From positions 872,501-936,500 of the forward strand of contig NZ_CP072360.1 of assembly GCF_018128065.1 (NCBI RefSeq): 64,000 bases of DNA, written 5' to 3'. Below, in pieces: positions 1 through 8,707 of this stretch. Within the stretch, counting starts at the first letter, position 1. Each line of letters begins with the position of its first letter. The translations under genes were made by a program, and so were the position numbers. A model generated the notes under the pieces. It ran no database searches and was not told the DNA's origin. It saw only the letters and a program-made list of their open reading frames with translations. Source of the stretch: Prevotella melaninogenica. Lineage in GTDB: Bacteria > Bacteroidota > Bacteroidia > Bacteroidales > Bacteroidaceae.

Positions 1-497
1 CGTTTAAATTTACTCTGTCGGTAGCTGTATTCGCAATCAGCATTCTTGAAATGGTGCACTTCACCAGTGGCAATCTCCACTGCTTCCACCTCTTCTATCA
101 AGTCTTTAGACTCTGCACCGTAAGCACCAATGTTCTGAACAGCACTCGCACCGCATTCGCCAGGGATGATAGAAAGGTTCTCTGCACCATAGAGCTCGTG
201 AGAAACACAATAGTCTACAAAGTCGTCCCAAACGTAAGCCGATCCGCAACGTACACGTTCTTTATCGAGTTGCTCAATAAAAGAGATACCAGAGTGTAGG
301 ACAGTACCCTTGTAATCAGCTGTGAGTAAAAGGTTGCTACCCCCACCGAGAATCAGCAGAGGGAAGTCGTCATACTTCAAGGAACGCACAGCTTCCTGTG
401 CTTCTTCCACTGACTCGTATTCAACAAAACGCTGACATCTCGCATCAATACCGAAGGTGTTATGCTTTAGCAGACTATAGTTAGACTCTATTTTCAT
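1..497 (-). CDS. murB: UDP-N-acetylmuramate dehydrogenase MurB (partial, N-terminal part)
   Basis: MurB reduces UDP-GlcNAc-enolpyruvate to UDP-MurNAc with NADPH and FAD in the cytoplasm, an early step of peptidoglycan synthesis. Reading from ATG 497 leftwards gives 165 codons before the window ends. Visible family motifs are the HNTFG start region, the FAD-binding stretch ILGGGSNLLLT (about residue 45), the segment NLSIIPGECGASAVQNIGAYG near residue 115, and CEYSYRQSKFK near the edge, which is the family's Y-R-x-S-x-F-K segment. The C-terminal half lies outside the window. The N-terminal motifs are specific, so the call is firm. Confidence 0.93.
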   Translation of the reverse strand, partial: MKIESNYSLLKHNTFGIDARCQRFVEYESVEEAQEAVRSLKYDDFPLLILGGGSNLLLTADYKGTVLHSGISFIEQLDKERVRCGSAYVWDDFVDYCVSHELYGAENLSIIPGECGASAVQNIGAYGAESKDLIEEVEAVEIATGEVHHFKNADCEYSYRQSKFK

Positions 498-647
498 TTT
501 AACTTCTATCTTTTTTGCGTTGCCCTTGACCTCTGTTTATTAAGAAGTTCTTCTTTATGAGCAAGAACTCACAAAATAACATTAAGCAGTTAGGTAATAA
601 GATGAAAGAAAGCCCCACAGCTAATCTCGTAGGCAGAGGTCTGTTCA

Positions 648-1505
648 TTAATAAGCTACAACCTTCTCTAAGCGCCAGTCTTTGTCGTTCAGCTTAAAGA
701 TAAGCTGTGTTTCAACGCCATTAGCCAATCCACGGAAGGTAATAATCCTGCGGTTAGATTCTGAATATTTCTGACCATAGAGGATGTTATAAATCATATC
801 GTGTGGAACCTCTGGCAAGAATGATGACCATTCGTTAGCAGGGATAGTAGTGTTAATCATATTTGTCTCTTCACCATTAGGATCTGAACCATAATAAGCT
901 AATGGGCTCTTCACTGCCCCCTTACCATCATTGGCAAAGAAACGTGAAAGGAAGCTATAGAAAGAAGCGTTATAACTCTCTTTGAAAGGGATGTTACGAA
1001 TCTGATTCAGCTTCCAGCTACCATCCTGATGATCGAACCAATATTGCTCAATCATACCTTTTTTTAGGTGTATCTTCTCAACAATGACACTATCCAAGTC
1101 GGTAGACTTAGAGTACTTCATCTGCTTCTCATTGTCGAAGATAAGCGTATAATAACCCTGCTTACGGAAGAAGAAATCCATCTTCCACATCTTACGGGAT
1201 AGCTCGGTAGTCTTGTTACCATTCACTATTGGCAATGGGAACTTAATACGATCCATCTGTAACTTCTTGTTGGCAATGAAGTTGAAGAAGAAGTCGTCAA
1301 ACAACTGGTCGGCTGCCTTTGGCATTGGAGTAGCAGCAATCACCTCCGTGGCAGAGTCAACGCTGTCTACAGTGTCCGTGTCTTCTGCTGCCGTAGAATC
1401 AGTAGTTGTACTGTCATCGCTATCAACTTTCTTGCTTGTGCAACCTGTAGTAACAGCTATCATAGCTACACAAACACACAAAATAAGTAAAAAAGCTTTT
1501 TTCAT
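648..1505 (-). CDS. DUF4348-type lipoprotein
   Basis: A 285-residue exported lipoprotein: signal segment MKKAFLLILCVCVAMIAVTTG followed by lipobox Cys22 (VTTGC). A Thr/Ser/Asp-rich linker (about residues 24-60) precedes a globular domain starting FFFNFIANKKLQMDRIKFPL, which I recognise as resembling the Bacteroidetes DUF4348 family; its function is not known to me. It is divergent from pheS, and its own TAnnTTTG box is at 1536-1543 on the minus strand, about 30 nt before the start codon. The family assignment is from memory of the motif; export as a lipoprotein is clear. Confidence 0.75.
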   Translation of the reverse strand: MKKAFLLILCVCVAMIAVTTGCTSKKVDSDDSTTTDSTAAEDTDTVDSVDSATEVIAATPMPKAADQLFDDFFFNFIANKKLQMDRIKFPLPIVNGNKTTELSRKMWKMDFFFRKQGYYTLIFDNEKQMKYSKSTDLDSVIVEKIHLKKGMIEQYWFDHQDGSWKLNQIRNIPFKESYNASFYSFLSRFFANDGKGAVKSPLAYYGSDPNGEETNMINTTIPANEWSSFLPEVPHDMIYNILYGQKYSESNRRIITFRGLANGVETQLIFKLNDKDWRLEKVVAY

Positions 1506-1535
1506 ACTCTCTTTTTATTCTTCTCAAATTTGCTG

Positions 1536-1543
1536 CAAATGTA
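1536..1543 (-). promoter_or_regulatory. -7 promoter element of the DUF4348 lipoprotein gene
   Basis: Minus-strand TACATTTG matches the Bacteroidetes TAnnTTTG consensus, about 30 nt upstream of the start codon at 1505. Confidence 0.6.
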
Positions 1544-1618
1544 CAATATTTATTTCTAATAAGATAGCTTTTTTATAAATTTATATTAGGGTAATTTCTC
1601 CGTTACGATTATAAATTG

Positions 1619-1626
1619 TACCTTTG
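1619..1626 (+). promoter_or_regulatory. -7 promoter element of pheS
   Basis: TACCTTTG matches the Bacteroidetes TAnnTTTG consensus, 20 nt before the pheS ATG, so the 5' leader is very short. Confidence 0.7.
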
Positions 1627-1646
1627 CAGGAAAATAATCAAGAACT

Positions 1647-2684
1647 ATGTTATTAGACAAGATAGAAGAACTTCTCAAGGAAGTGAGCGCACTCACGGCT
1701 AAGAGTGCTGATGATGTGGAGCAACTCCGTCTGAAATACCTTAGTAAAAAGGGTGAAATCAATGCGTTGATGGGTGAGTTCCGTAATGTGGCAGCCGACC
1801 AGAAGAAGGTTGTCGGCATGAAGATTAACGAACTTAAGCAGAGTGCACAGGACAAAATCAACCAACTTAAAGACCAGCTTGAAACAAGTGAGGCACAGAG
1901 TGATGATATTGATTTGACTCGTACTGCTTATCCAATCAATCTCGGTACACGTCATCCATTGACGCTTGTGAAGAATGAGATCATTGATATTTTTGCTCGT
2001 ATGGGTTTCACACTCTATCAGGGTCCAGAGATTGATGACGATCAGCACGTCTTTACGATGTTGAACTTTGCTGCTGACCATCCAGCACGTGATATGCAAG
2101 ATACCTTCTTCATTGAGCGTAGCAATACGATGGACGTTACAAAGAACGTCATCCTTCGTAGTCATACTTCTAATGACGAAGCACATTATATGTCTACACA
2201 CGAACCTCCAATTCGTGTTCTTTGCCCCGGTCGTGTATATCGTAATGAGGCTATCTCAGCACGTGCACACTGTTTCTTCCATCAGGTTGAGGGTCTTTAC
2301 GTTGATAAGAATGTTAGCTTTACCGACCTAAAGCAGGTGCTTCTCACCTTTGCGCGTGAGATGTTCGGTGCTGATACTAAGATTCGTCTTCGTCCAAGTT
2401 ACTTCCCATTTACTGAGCCAAGTGCAGAGATGGATATCAGCTGTAACATCTGTGGCGGTGAGGGCTGTGGCTTCTGTAAGCATACAGGTTGGGTAGAGAT
2501 TCTCGGTTGTGGTATGGTTGACCCACACGACCTTGAGGCTTGTGGTATTGATCCTAATGTATATACGGGTTATGCCTTCGGTATGGGTGTTGAGCGTATT
2601 GCTAACCTTAAGTACCGTGTTAGCGACCTTCGCCTCTTCTCAGAGAACGATACCCGTTTCCTCCGCGAGTTCGAGGGTGCGTAG
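1647..2684 (+). CDS. pheS: Phenylalanine-tRNA ligase alpha subunit
   Basis: Charges tRNA-Phe as the catalytic alpha subunit of the alpha2-beta2 enzyme. The protein has 345 residues, the usual bacterial length. Residues 1-90 form the coiled-coil tRNA-binding arm; the class II core follows, with motif 2 around GRVYRNEAISARAHCFFHQ and motif 3 FGMGVERIANLKY close to the C-terminus. A Cys-rich loop (CNICGGEGCGFCKHTG) lies between the core motifs. pheT is not adjacent; the downstream DNA is repeats. The perfect hairpin at 2839-2881 is the first terminator-like structure after the gene. Confidence 0.97.
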   Translation: MLLDKIEELLKEVSALTAKSADDVEQLRLKYLSKKGEINALMGEFRNVAADQKKVVGMKINELKQSAQDKINQLKDQLETSEAQSDDIDLTRTAYPINLGTRHPLTLVKNEIIDIFARMGFTLYQGPEIDDDQHVFTMLNFAADHPARDMQDTFFIERSNTMDVTKNVILRSHTSNDEAHYMSTHEPPIRVLCPGRVYRNEAISARAHCFFHQVEGLYVDKNVSFTDLKQVLLTFAREMFGADTKIRLRPSYFPFTEPSAEMDISCNICGGEGCGFCKHTGWVEILGCGMVDPHDLEACGIDPNVYTGYAFGMGVERIANLKYRVSDLRLFSENDTRFLREFEGA

Positions 2685-2685
2685 T

Positions 2686-2757
2686 GTTAGGTGATGGGTG
2701 TTAAGTGTTAGGTGTTGAGGGTCACTTAGGTGACGAGTGTTAGATGTTGGGTGTTGC
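2686..2757 (+). repeat. Degenerate GTGTTAG/GTGTTGA-like simple repeat
   Basis: Directly after the pheS stop, a run of imperfect short units (GTGTTAG, GTGATGG, GTGTTAAG, GTGTTGAG, GTGTTAGATG, GTGTTGG). Similar units recur in reverse orientation at about 3218-3300 and inside the DUF438 gene at 45961-45995. No coding sense is visible. Confidence 0.7.
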
Positions 2758-2838
2758 TGAATAGCTCTTTCTCTAATCGAGCTACCTCTGCTATACACTA
2801 CCTTTACTAAAGATTTTTGTTGAGTTTGAGTGATAAAT

Positions 2839-2881
2839 AATGGGTGTTGATGAAGCTTTATGCTATTCATCAACACCCATT
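2839..2881 (+). terminator. Perfect 16-bp hairpin, likely terminator
   Basis: AATGGGTGTTGATGAA (2839-2854) is exactly complementary to 2866-2881, with an 11-nt loop; a T-rich stretch (TCTCTTTTCT) follows. It could end pheS transcription, although it lies about 155 nt after the stop. The arms use the same GTGTTGA vocabulary as the neighbouring simple repeat. Confidence 0.6.
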
Positions 2882-3050
2882 CTCTTTTCTATATATTCTG
2901 CTTAACGAGTGGTTTCAAATATTGTATAAGTCCTAATTAGGTAGAAGTTCTCCACAAACTTTGAGTCGTCAAACTTCTTTCTAACGGCATATATCACTCG
3001 TGTTGCTAACGTTCTTTCATGTGGTTGGCGTCTAATAAAATACGTGTGAA

Positions 3051-3105
3051 GGCTTAGCACCATGTGTGCGGAGCCTTAGCACAACACGTGCGGGGCCTCC
3101 GCACG
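3051..3105. repeat. GC-rich palindrome cluster, copy A
   Basis: Alternating motifs GGCTTAGCAC, GTGTGCGGAGCC, TTAGCACAACACGTGCGG and CCTCCGCAC can fold into short GC hairpins. The same vocabulary occurs at 14361-14414, 28764-28840 and 45010-45060, always between genes. The rest of 2890-3217 shows no gene. Confidence 0.65.
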
Positions 3106-3217
3106 TTCGTTAAAGAGGACTGCGAGCCTTATTCTTTTCATTCTTTTTATTTAAAAACAAGGCTGACTAACCTTTGTGAACCCTACTTTCATGGTTACCA
3201 CCAGTATTTCTCACGTA

Positions 3218-3300
3218 ACATATCCTCACCACCCAATATCCATCATTTATCACCTATCACATCATTAACACCTAACATCCATCACTTATCACCCAATATC
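3218..3300 (-). repeat. Degenerate simple repeat, inverted relative to 2686-2757
   Basis: Short units such as CACCCAATATC, CATCATTTATCAC, CTATCAC, ACACCTAACATC and CACTTATCAC form the reverse complement of the GTGTTAG-like repeat after pheS. The run reaches the stop codon of the exonuclease gene at 3301. Confidence 0.65.
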
Positions 3301-3792
3301 CTACAATATCTCACGTGCTATCCACGCACAAGCTTCTGCATCCGCAAGGGCATGATGGTGGTCGGTTAGCTCATAGCCACAGGCAGAAGAAACCGTTTGC
3401 AATTGATGGTTTGGAAGGTGAGGGAGCATCTGACGTGCTGCTTTCAGCGTATCAAAGAATTCATAATCTGGATAATCCATTTGGTAGGTATAGAAAGAAG
3501 CCTTCAAACAACCTTTGTCAAATGGTGCGTTGTGGGCTACTAATGGCAGACCTTTTATCATTGGTTCTATCTGTTTCCACACCTCACTGAATACGGGTGC
3601 ACCGTCAGTATCTGCACACGTCAACCCATGCACCTGTGTACATCGCCAATGATAATAATTCGGTTCGGGCTGTATAAGAGAATAGAAGCTATCAACAATC
3701 TCTCCTCCCCTTACTACTACCACGCCCACCGAGCATACACTACATCGCTCAAAGTTTGCTGTTTCAAAGTCAATCGCTGCAAAGTCCTGCAT
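3301..3792 (-). CDS. DnaQ-like 3'-5' exonuclease (DEDDh)
   Basis: A 163-residue stand-alone exonuclease domain of the DNA polymerase III epsilon superfamily, predicted to remove nucleotides from 3' ends using two metal ions. Motif ExoI is FAAIDFETAN (D and E near residues 7-9), ExoII is around LVAHNAPFDKGCL (about residue 85), and ExoIII is HHALADAEACAWI near the C-terminus, with the DEDDh-type His. The start is ATG at 3792. The reading frame ends where the simple repeat begins, so the last residues may be altered relative to relatives. The precise cellular role is not visible. Confidence 0.88.
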   Translation of the reverse strand: MQDFAAIDFETANFERCSVCSVGVVVVRGGEIVDSFYSLIQPEPNYYHWRCTQVHGLTCADTDGAPVFSEVWKQIEPMIKGLPLVAHNAPFDKGCLKASFYTYQMDYPDYEFFDTLKAARQMLPHLPNHQLQTVSSACGYELTDHHHALADAEACAWIAREIL

Positions 3793-3877
3793 AATATCTT
3801 TATAAATTTGTTAGTCGTCTACTATATCTTCATTTTATAGATGAGGCTTTATGTTTGTTTAGACAAAGTCTCTTTGT

Positions 3878-4399
3878 TCACTCTTGACGACCATAATAGT
3901 CATAGTACATATCCCATAAGGTATCAGAAAATCCCCAACCACATTGTGTTGAATTAAGCATACTTTCAATTCTCTGTCTGAAATGTTCCTCAAGGTTATG
4001 GTCGGAAATATGCTTCAGAGCTTTCTCAAAATTCGTTTCTAATGTAGTATAATACTGTTCCCACATATCACCGAAGGTCATTGTGTATTCACATCCCAAC
4101 TCTATATAGTAAAGCATCAAATCGCCAAGACTGATAGCGTCAGCCTTCAACTTCTTGAAATCAGAGATTGCCTTCCGACAAGTTGCAAATGACGGCTTAT
4201 CAGAAAAGCCTCGAGCGGGGAAAAATTCGTCGCGAATAATCTTTTTGTACTTTTCCAATGCACCGCTATAATCAGGTGTAAGATACATTTCCAGATACAT
4301 CTTCGCTTCTGCGCTCGCATCATACAGACTCAACACAAGGTTCATTACGTCTTCCTTAGGCAGTACTGACAGATGCTTCTTTAGTTTTAATTTGGTCAT
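3878..4399 (-). CDS. DUF6155-like protein
   Basis: A 173-residue, mostly helical, soluble protein without signal peptide. The opening MTKLKLKKHLSVLPKEDV, followed by LVLSLYDASAEAKMYLEMYL, resembles a small Bacteroidetes family (DUF6155, from memory) of unknown function. A minus-strand TAACTTTG box at 4452-4459 gives it its own promoter, divergent from the helicase gene. I cannot assign an activity. Confidence 0.65.
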   Translation of the reverse strand: MTKLKLKKHLSVLPKEDVMNLVLSLYDASAEAKMYLEMYLTPDYSGALEKYKKIIRDEFFPARGFSDKPSFATCRKAISDFKKLKADAISLGDLMLYYIELGCEYTMTFGDMWEQYYTTLETNFEKALKHISDHNLEEHFRQRIESMLNSTQCGWGFSDTLWDMYYDYYGRQE

Positions 4400-4451
4400 A
4401 TCAGAGTCCTCTCCACATTAGTGTTTGTTAGTAATATAAAGTAGTTAAGCA

Positions 4452-4459
4452 CAAAGTTA
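4452..4459 (-). promoter_or_regulatory. -7 promoter element of the DUF6155-like gene
   Basis: Minus-strand TAACTTTG fits TAnnTTTG, about 50 nt before ATG 4399; it is back to back with the helicase promoter at 4514-4521. Confidence 0.55.
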
Positions 4460-4513
4460 CAACTTTATTTCTATTCTTTTAACTTGATAACGAGTTATTT
4501 CCAATCTTTTTCT

Positions 4514-4521
4514 TACTTTTG
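4514..4521 (+). promoter_or_regulatory. -7 promoter element of the helicase/exonuclease gene
   Basis: TACTTTTG fits TAnnTTTG, 35 nt before ATG 4557. Confidence 0.6.
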
Positions 4522-4556
4522 CAGAAGAAGCATCTACTGCTATAAAAATACTTTCT

Positions 4557-7247
4557 ATGGGGGCAAATAATTACACACCAAGTTTAGATAAATATCAGAT
4601 TCCTGTCGTTGAGGCAAGTCAGGGACATCATCTTGTGCTGGCATCACCGGGTTGTGGTAAGACACATATCCTCGCGGAGAGGATAAAATATGCACGAGAA
4701 AGGGGTGTGAAGTATGAGGATATGCTCTGTCTGACGTTCACAAATCGTGCTGCAAGGGAGATGACCAACCGTATTCAAAAGGTGGTGGGAGGTGATTTCT
4801 CCGAGCTAATGGTGGGTAATGTGCATCGTTTTTGCTCTAAGTTCCTCTTTGAGCAGGGTAGGATACCAGCGGATTCAGCTATTATTGATGACGAAGAGGC
4901 GGTGAGTATCATTGCTGATTATCGCAATGAAGACGAAGAAGGAGTGACAAAAGACTTCAACCGATACAAAGGTTATCAAACGATTATCTTTTTTCAGCAT
5001 TTCATCTATCAGATGGAACACGGTCATCCGTGGAAGTATTATCTTCATCCAGAGAGCTTTACGGATGATGATAGGGAAGCTGTAAAGCATATATGTGCCT
5101 CGCAAAAGATTGAATACGACGAGCAGGCGGTACTGAATATCTATCATCATGCACAGGAATATATGGACGAGGCGAATGCGCCCGGACTTGATGGGAAGAC
5201 GGCTGATAGGATTCGTGTACTGCTTTGGAAGATGTATTACGCTAATTGTTACGCCCGATATAAGGAGGAAAATCATCTTTTCGATTTCGAAGATCTGTTG
5301 CTTTATACTTACGATATCTATCATTCTGACCCCACTTGCAAGCGTTATTCGTGGATACAAGTGGATGAGGTGCAGGATCTTAATGGTATGCAACTCGCTA
5401 TTATTGACTTGCTGACAGCAGAGGACAACCCGATGGTGATGTACTTAGGCGATGAACAGCAGGCAATCTTCTCTTTTATGGGGGCAAAAGTAGAAACGCT
5501 GACACTGTTGAAGATGCGCTGTAAGGGTAATATACATCATCTGCAGCGCAATCATCGTTCGCCCAAATATCTGCTCGATATCTTCAATGATTATGCAGAA
5601 AAGCAATTGAAGATAGATCGCGAACTACTCCCTCTTTCTGACAACGGCACAAAGGCAAAGCCCGGGGACTTGAGAATCATACATAGTAGTACGATTGAAG
5701 CAGAACACAAAGATGTTGCCATCGAAGCTCTCCGCCTTTATGAGCAAAATAAGGAAGAGCGTACAGCCGTCATCGTTAGTGCTAATTCGGATGCCGATCG
5801 AATTAGTGATGCGATGACAGAAGCAGGACTAACTCACTTTAAAGTCTCTGGTCGCGACCTTTTCGATACACCCGATGTCAAGTTATTGTTGGCACATTTG
5901 AGTGTTCTTTCCAACGAACATAACTCTATTGCATGGACACGTATCATGAAAGGGGTGCGTGCCTTCCCTTCTCATGCCCTTGCTCGCCGATTTAATTGGA
6001 AGCTAAAGCAGTTGGCACTATCGCCTTCGGACTTCCTTCTCTATCCTGAAAGCTGCTATACGGCAGAGTTTCTTCGTGCGTATGATGAGGAAGAAATCGT
6101 TGTTTTCGATACCGAAACAACTGGCTTAGACGTGTTCAATGACGACATTATTGAGATTGCTGCCATACGAATTAAGGATGGGGAAGTGATTGGTGAACCG
6201 CTTGATCTCTACATAGAAACCGATAAGCCGATTTCGTCAATGCTCGGTGATAAGGAGAATCCGATGTATGCTATCTATCATAAGAAGATGGCTACTGGCG
6301 AGCTACTCACCCCAGCAGATGCCTTACAACGTTTCCTAACATTCGTGGGTACAAGTCCTATGCTTGGACATAATGCCAACTACGATTACAACATACTTGA
6401 CAACAATCTGCAACGTTACTGCAATGACACGATGCAGGCACATTCTATTCGTTGCTTTGACTCGCTAAAACTGATACGACTATTGGCTCCAAGCCTTCAT
6501 TCCTACAAGTTGGAGAGTCTTCTCGAAACCTTTCAACTGACAGGTGTTAATAGTCATCAGGCGATTGATGATGTGAAAGCAACTATCAGTCTTGTACGTC
6601 TCTGTGCCGATAAAGCACGTGAGAAACAGGCACAACAAGCAGCATTTATTCGTCATCCGAAGGTGCAACCCTTTGCTAACGTGCTTCGTAGCAATTATGG
6701 TGAACTCTATCAAACAGCTGTCAAGAGGCTTTATACGGTATCAACCGAGCCTGAACCAGCCCTTGTAAGCGAACTCTCTACTGCTTATAATGCCTTTCGT
6801 TCTGATGGTTTAATAAACGACATTTCCCGATTAGATTATATTCTCCGTTACCTTCGTATAGATATGCTGACTGATGAGGCGATAGCTAATGCTCTTGCTC
6901 CACAGCTCTCACAGTACATAATGGATATTAATACACTGAAGGAAGCCGACTTCTGCAATAGTAAGAGTATTCTTGAGCGTATCTATGTGACGACTGTTCA
7001 TAAGGCAAAGGGGCTGGAGTTTGATAATGTTATCATTTTTGATGCAGCCGATGGTCGCTACCCGAACGCTTATAACAAGACGAAACAGCAAGACGAGGAA
7101 GATGCTCGTAAGTTCTATGTAGCTATGTCACGCGCTAAGCGTCGCCTTTTCATTGCCTATGCCTTGCAAAAGGTTGAACGCTATGGAAGGGTTATCAATC
7201 GTGAGCTCACCCCTCTAATGGATAGTATTCAAAAGTATTTTAATTAG
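4557..7247 (+). CDS. UvrD/PcrA-type helicase with an inserted DEDDh exonuclease domain
   Basis: An 896-residue superfamily 1A helicase. Helicase motifs in order: Walker A SPGCGKTH (about residue 31), motif Ia LTFTNRAAREM, motif II VDEVQDL (about 270), motif III GDEQQAIFSFMGA, motif IV near HLQRNHRSP. At about residues 508-690 the helicase is interrupted by a complete DnaQ-like exonuclease domain: ExoI VFDTETTGLD, ExoII LGHNANYDYNIL, ExoIII HQAIDDVKATISL. The helicase then resumes with motif V VTTVHKAKGLEFDNVII (about 810) and motif VI YVAMSRAKRRLF. One polypeptide thus couples ATP-driven unwinding with 3'-5' DNA degradation, which suggests a DNA-repair or end-processing role (inference). The gene is monocistronic, with ATG chosen downstream of the promoter box. 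Confidence 0.92.
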   Translation: MGANNYTPSLDKYQIPVVEASQGHHLVLASPGCGKTHILAERIKYARERGVKYEDMLCLTFTNRAAREMTNRIQKVVGGDFSELMVGNVHRFCSKFLFEQGRIPADSAIIDDEEAVSIIADYRNEDEEGVTKDFNRYKGYQTIIFFQHFIYQMEHGHPWKYYLHPESFTDDDREAVKHICASQKIEYDEQAVLNIYHHAQEYMDEANAPGLDGKTADRIRVLLWKMYYANCYARYKEENHLFDFEDLLLYTYDIYHSDPTCKRYSWIQVDEVQDLNGMQLAIIDLLTAEDNPMVMYLGDEQQAIFSFMGAKVETLTLLKMRCKGNIHHLQRNHRSPKYLLDIFNDYAEKQLKIDRELLPLSDNGTKAKPGDLRIIHSSTIEAEHKDVAIEALRLYEQNKEERTAVIVSANSDADRISDAMTEAGLTHFKVSGRDLFDTPDVKLLLAHLSVLSNEHNSIAWTRIMKGVRAFPSHALARRFNWKLKQLALSPSDFLLYPESCYTAEFLRAYDEEEIVVFDTETTGLDVFNDDIIEIAAIRIKDGEVIGEPLDLYIETDKPISSMLGDKENPMYAIYHKKMATGELLTPADALQRFLTFVGTSPMLGHNANYDYNILDNNLQRYCNDTMQAHSIRCFDSLKLIRLLAPSLHSYKLESLLETFQLTGVNSHQAIDDVKATISLVRLCADKAREKQAQQAAFIRHPKVQPFANVLRSNYGELYQTAVKRLYTVSTEPEPALVSELSTAYNAFRSDGLINDISRLDYILRYLRIDMLTDEAIANALAPQLSQYIMDINTLKEADFCNSKSILERIYVTTVHKAKGLEFDNVIIFDAADGRYPNAYNKTKQQDEEDARKFYVAMSRAKRRLFIAYALQKVERYGRVINRELTPLMDSIQKYFN

Positions 7248-7320
7248 ACAAAAGCCTATTTTGATAATACAAATAAACACTTTTTATGCATCAAATGATA
7301 GTATTTTAATTTGAAAAGGT

Positions 7321-7328
7321 TACCTTTG
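7321..7328 (+). promoter_or_regulatory. -7 promoter element of the small membrane protein gene
   Basis: TACCTTTG, 29 nt before ATG 7358. Confidence 0.6.
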
Positions 7329-7357
7329 TATCCAATAGATAACTAAGGTTTAAAAGA

Positions 7358-7663
7358 ATGATATCAAAAAGATTACTTGCGTCATGCTTGTCTATGCTAA
7401 TGGCTTTGTCAGCCTTTGCAGTTAATAATGAAGGTGCACAAGACATGGCATCGAGGGTTTTAGGTGGAGCATTTGCTCTCGGCACCATGATTATAATTGG
7501 ACTTTTCTGTATAATTGGGTATATTATTGTTGCTATGATGGCGCGAAAGAGAAACAGAAGCGTTGCTTTATGGATTCTCTTTAGCTTATTGGGAACACCA
7601 TGGTTGATGATTTTAATACTTTTCTGTATTGGAAAGAATGAGTCTGGTTTACAAGATAGATAA
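7358..7663 (+). CDS. Small membrane protein, unknown function
   Basis: 101 residues. A possible signal or first membrane segment (residues 5-22, ending SAFA), a strong membrane helix at about 38-61 (ALGTMIIIGLFCIIGYIIVAM), a basic loop ARKRNRS, and a last helix at about 70-91 (WILFSLLGTPWLMILILFCI). I do not recognise the family. It has its own promoter and lies 61 nt upstream of the SemiSWEET gene, so both may share one transcript that ends at the hairpin 8010-8045. Confidence 0.7.
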   Translation: MISKRLLASCLSMLMALSAFAVNNEGAQDMASRVLGGAFALGTMIIIGLFCIIGYIIVAMMARKRNRSVALWILFSLLGTPWLMILILFCIGKNESGLQDR

Positions 7664-7724
7664 CGATTAATAAGACAAAAGAATAGTTGTTTAGTTCAAA
7701 AATATACAATTAACAAATATAATT

Positions 7725-7985
7725 ATGACAAAGGAAAAGTTCTTCACTTCTATGGGATGGGTCGGTATGGTAACATCGGTATTAATGTATGTTTTCTACT
7801 TCCCACAGATAGAAAACAACTTAGCAGGACATAAGGGAACCTTTATTCAACCCTTTATGGCAGGCGTTAACTGCACCTTATGGGTTGCTTACGGATTGTT
7901 TAAGGAGAAGCGTGATTGGCCATTGGCTATTGCTAACACACCGGGTATCATCTTTGGTTTTGTAGCTGCTTTCACTGCATTGTAA
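7725..7985 (+). CDS. SemiSWEET-type sugar transporter
   Basis: 86 residues with three predicted membrane helices, the length and triple-helix layout of bacterial SemiSWEET proteins (MtN3/PQ-loop superfamily), which work as dimers carrying sugars across the inner membrane. Family signatures: WVGMVTSVLMYVFYFPQI in helix 1 (the PQ motif) and FIQPFMAGVNCTLWVAYGLFK in helix 2. The substrate cannot be deduced. A clear intrinsic terminator follows the stop. Confidence 0.88.
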   Translation: MTKEKFFTSMGWVGMVTSVLMYVFYFPQIENNLAGHKGTFIQPFMAGVNCTLWVAYGLFKEKRDWPLAIANTPGIIFGFVAAFTAL

Positions 7986-8009
7986 GTCAAAACAATATAA
8001 AATGAGCGT

Positions 8010-8045
8010 CCTCTTCATTCTTTCGAGTGAAGAGGATTTTTGTTT
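8010..8045 (+). terminator. Intrinsic terminator after the SemiSWEET gene
   Basis: CCTCTTCA (8010-8017) pairs with TGAAGAGG (8028-8035) around a 10-nt loop and is followed by ATTTTTGTTTT. Confidence 0.85.
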
Positions 8046-8093
8046 TATGGCTGAAAATCAAATCAATTACATTGCCATCTGCAAAACTTTTAT

Positions 8094-8101
8094 TATCTTT
8101 G
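8094..8101 (+). promoter_or_regulatory. -7 promoter element of the lipoprotein pair 8147/8708
   Basis: TATCTTTG fits TAnnTTTG, 45 nt before ATG 8147. Confidence 0.6.
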
Positions 8102-8146
8102 GCGTAGCTAACAGCACCTGTTTTCGAACACTACGAACGAATAATA

Positions 8147-8698
8147 ATGAAGCGTATGAGAATATATCAAACAGTCTTAACACTGCTCTTTCTCTCCTTT
8201 CTACTGACCTCCTGCAAGATAAAGACGACTGATGAGCAGAAGGGGTCGGGCGTAGCAGAAGGTCGTTTTCCTGACCAAAGAGAGCATCTAAAGGATTTCA
8301 AGGACGACATAGTCATCATGGAATGTGTGGATTATGACTTCAATACAGCCCCAATAGGTATCGGAAATAAGTTCTTTACACTATTGCGTGGATGGGTATA
8401 CACCGATAGTGTCCTTTCTCATACCATAACAAGTGAGGGACTGACAGAGGGTATCTTGGTGCAAGACTTCCCCAACAATGAGGATTTGAAAGAATATGGT
8501 GGCTATTATGTTTCGGACAAACCTTACATCAAGATGAATCTTTATCGCACAAAAGATGCCGTTTGGTTTATGAATAAAAAGTACCCCATAGCACGAGAGA
8601 ATGGTGATAGCATCTTTTCACCATTAATAAAAAGGGAGTACGGAAAGGCTCGGTCAGTATGGATATTTGTGGGGGATATTCCTTTTAAAAACAATTAA
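8147..8698 (+). CDS. Hypothetical lipoprotein
   Basis: 183 residues; signal peptide with hydrophobic core VLTLLFLSFLLTSC and lipobox Cys at about residue 23, so it is probably anchored in a membrane facing the periplasm or cell surface. The remainder is soluble, and I do not recognise a family. It is followed after 9 nt by another lipoprotein gene, so the two probably form an operon. Confidence 0.7.
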   Translation: MKRMRIYQTVLTLLFLSFLLTSCKIKTTDEQKGSGVAEGRFPDQREHLKDFKDDIVIMECVDYDFNTAPIGIGNKFFTLLRGWVYTDSVLSHTITSEGLTEGILVQDFPNNEDLKEYGGYYVSDKPYIKMNLYRTKDAVWFMNKKYPIARENGDSIFSPLIKREYGKARSVWIFVGDIPFKNN

Positions 8699-8707
8699 TC
8701 GAAGCTT

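Noticed and set aside
3064..3369. Open frame of about 100 codons on the plus strand
   Set aside because: It runs through GC palindromes and simple repeats and then antisense to the exonuclease gene; there is no start signal.
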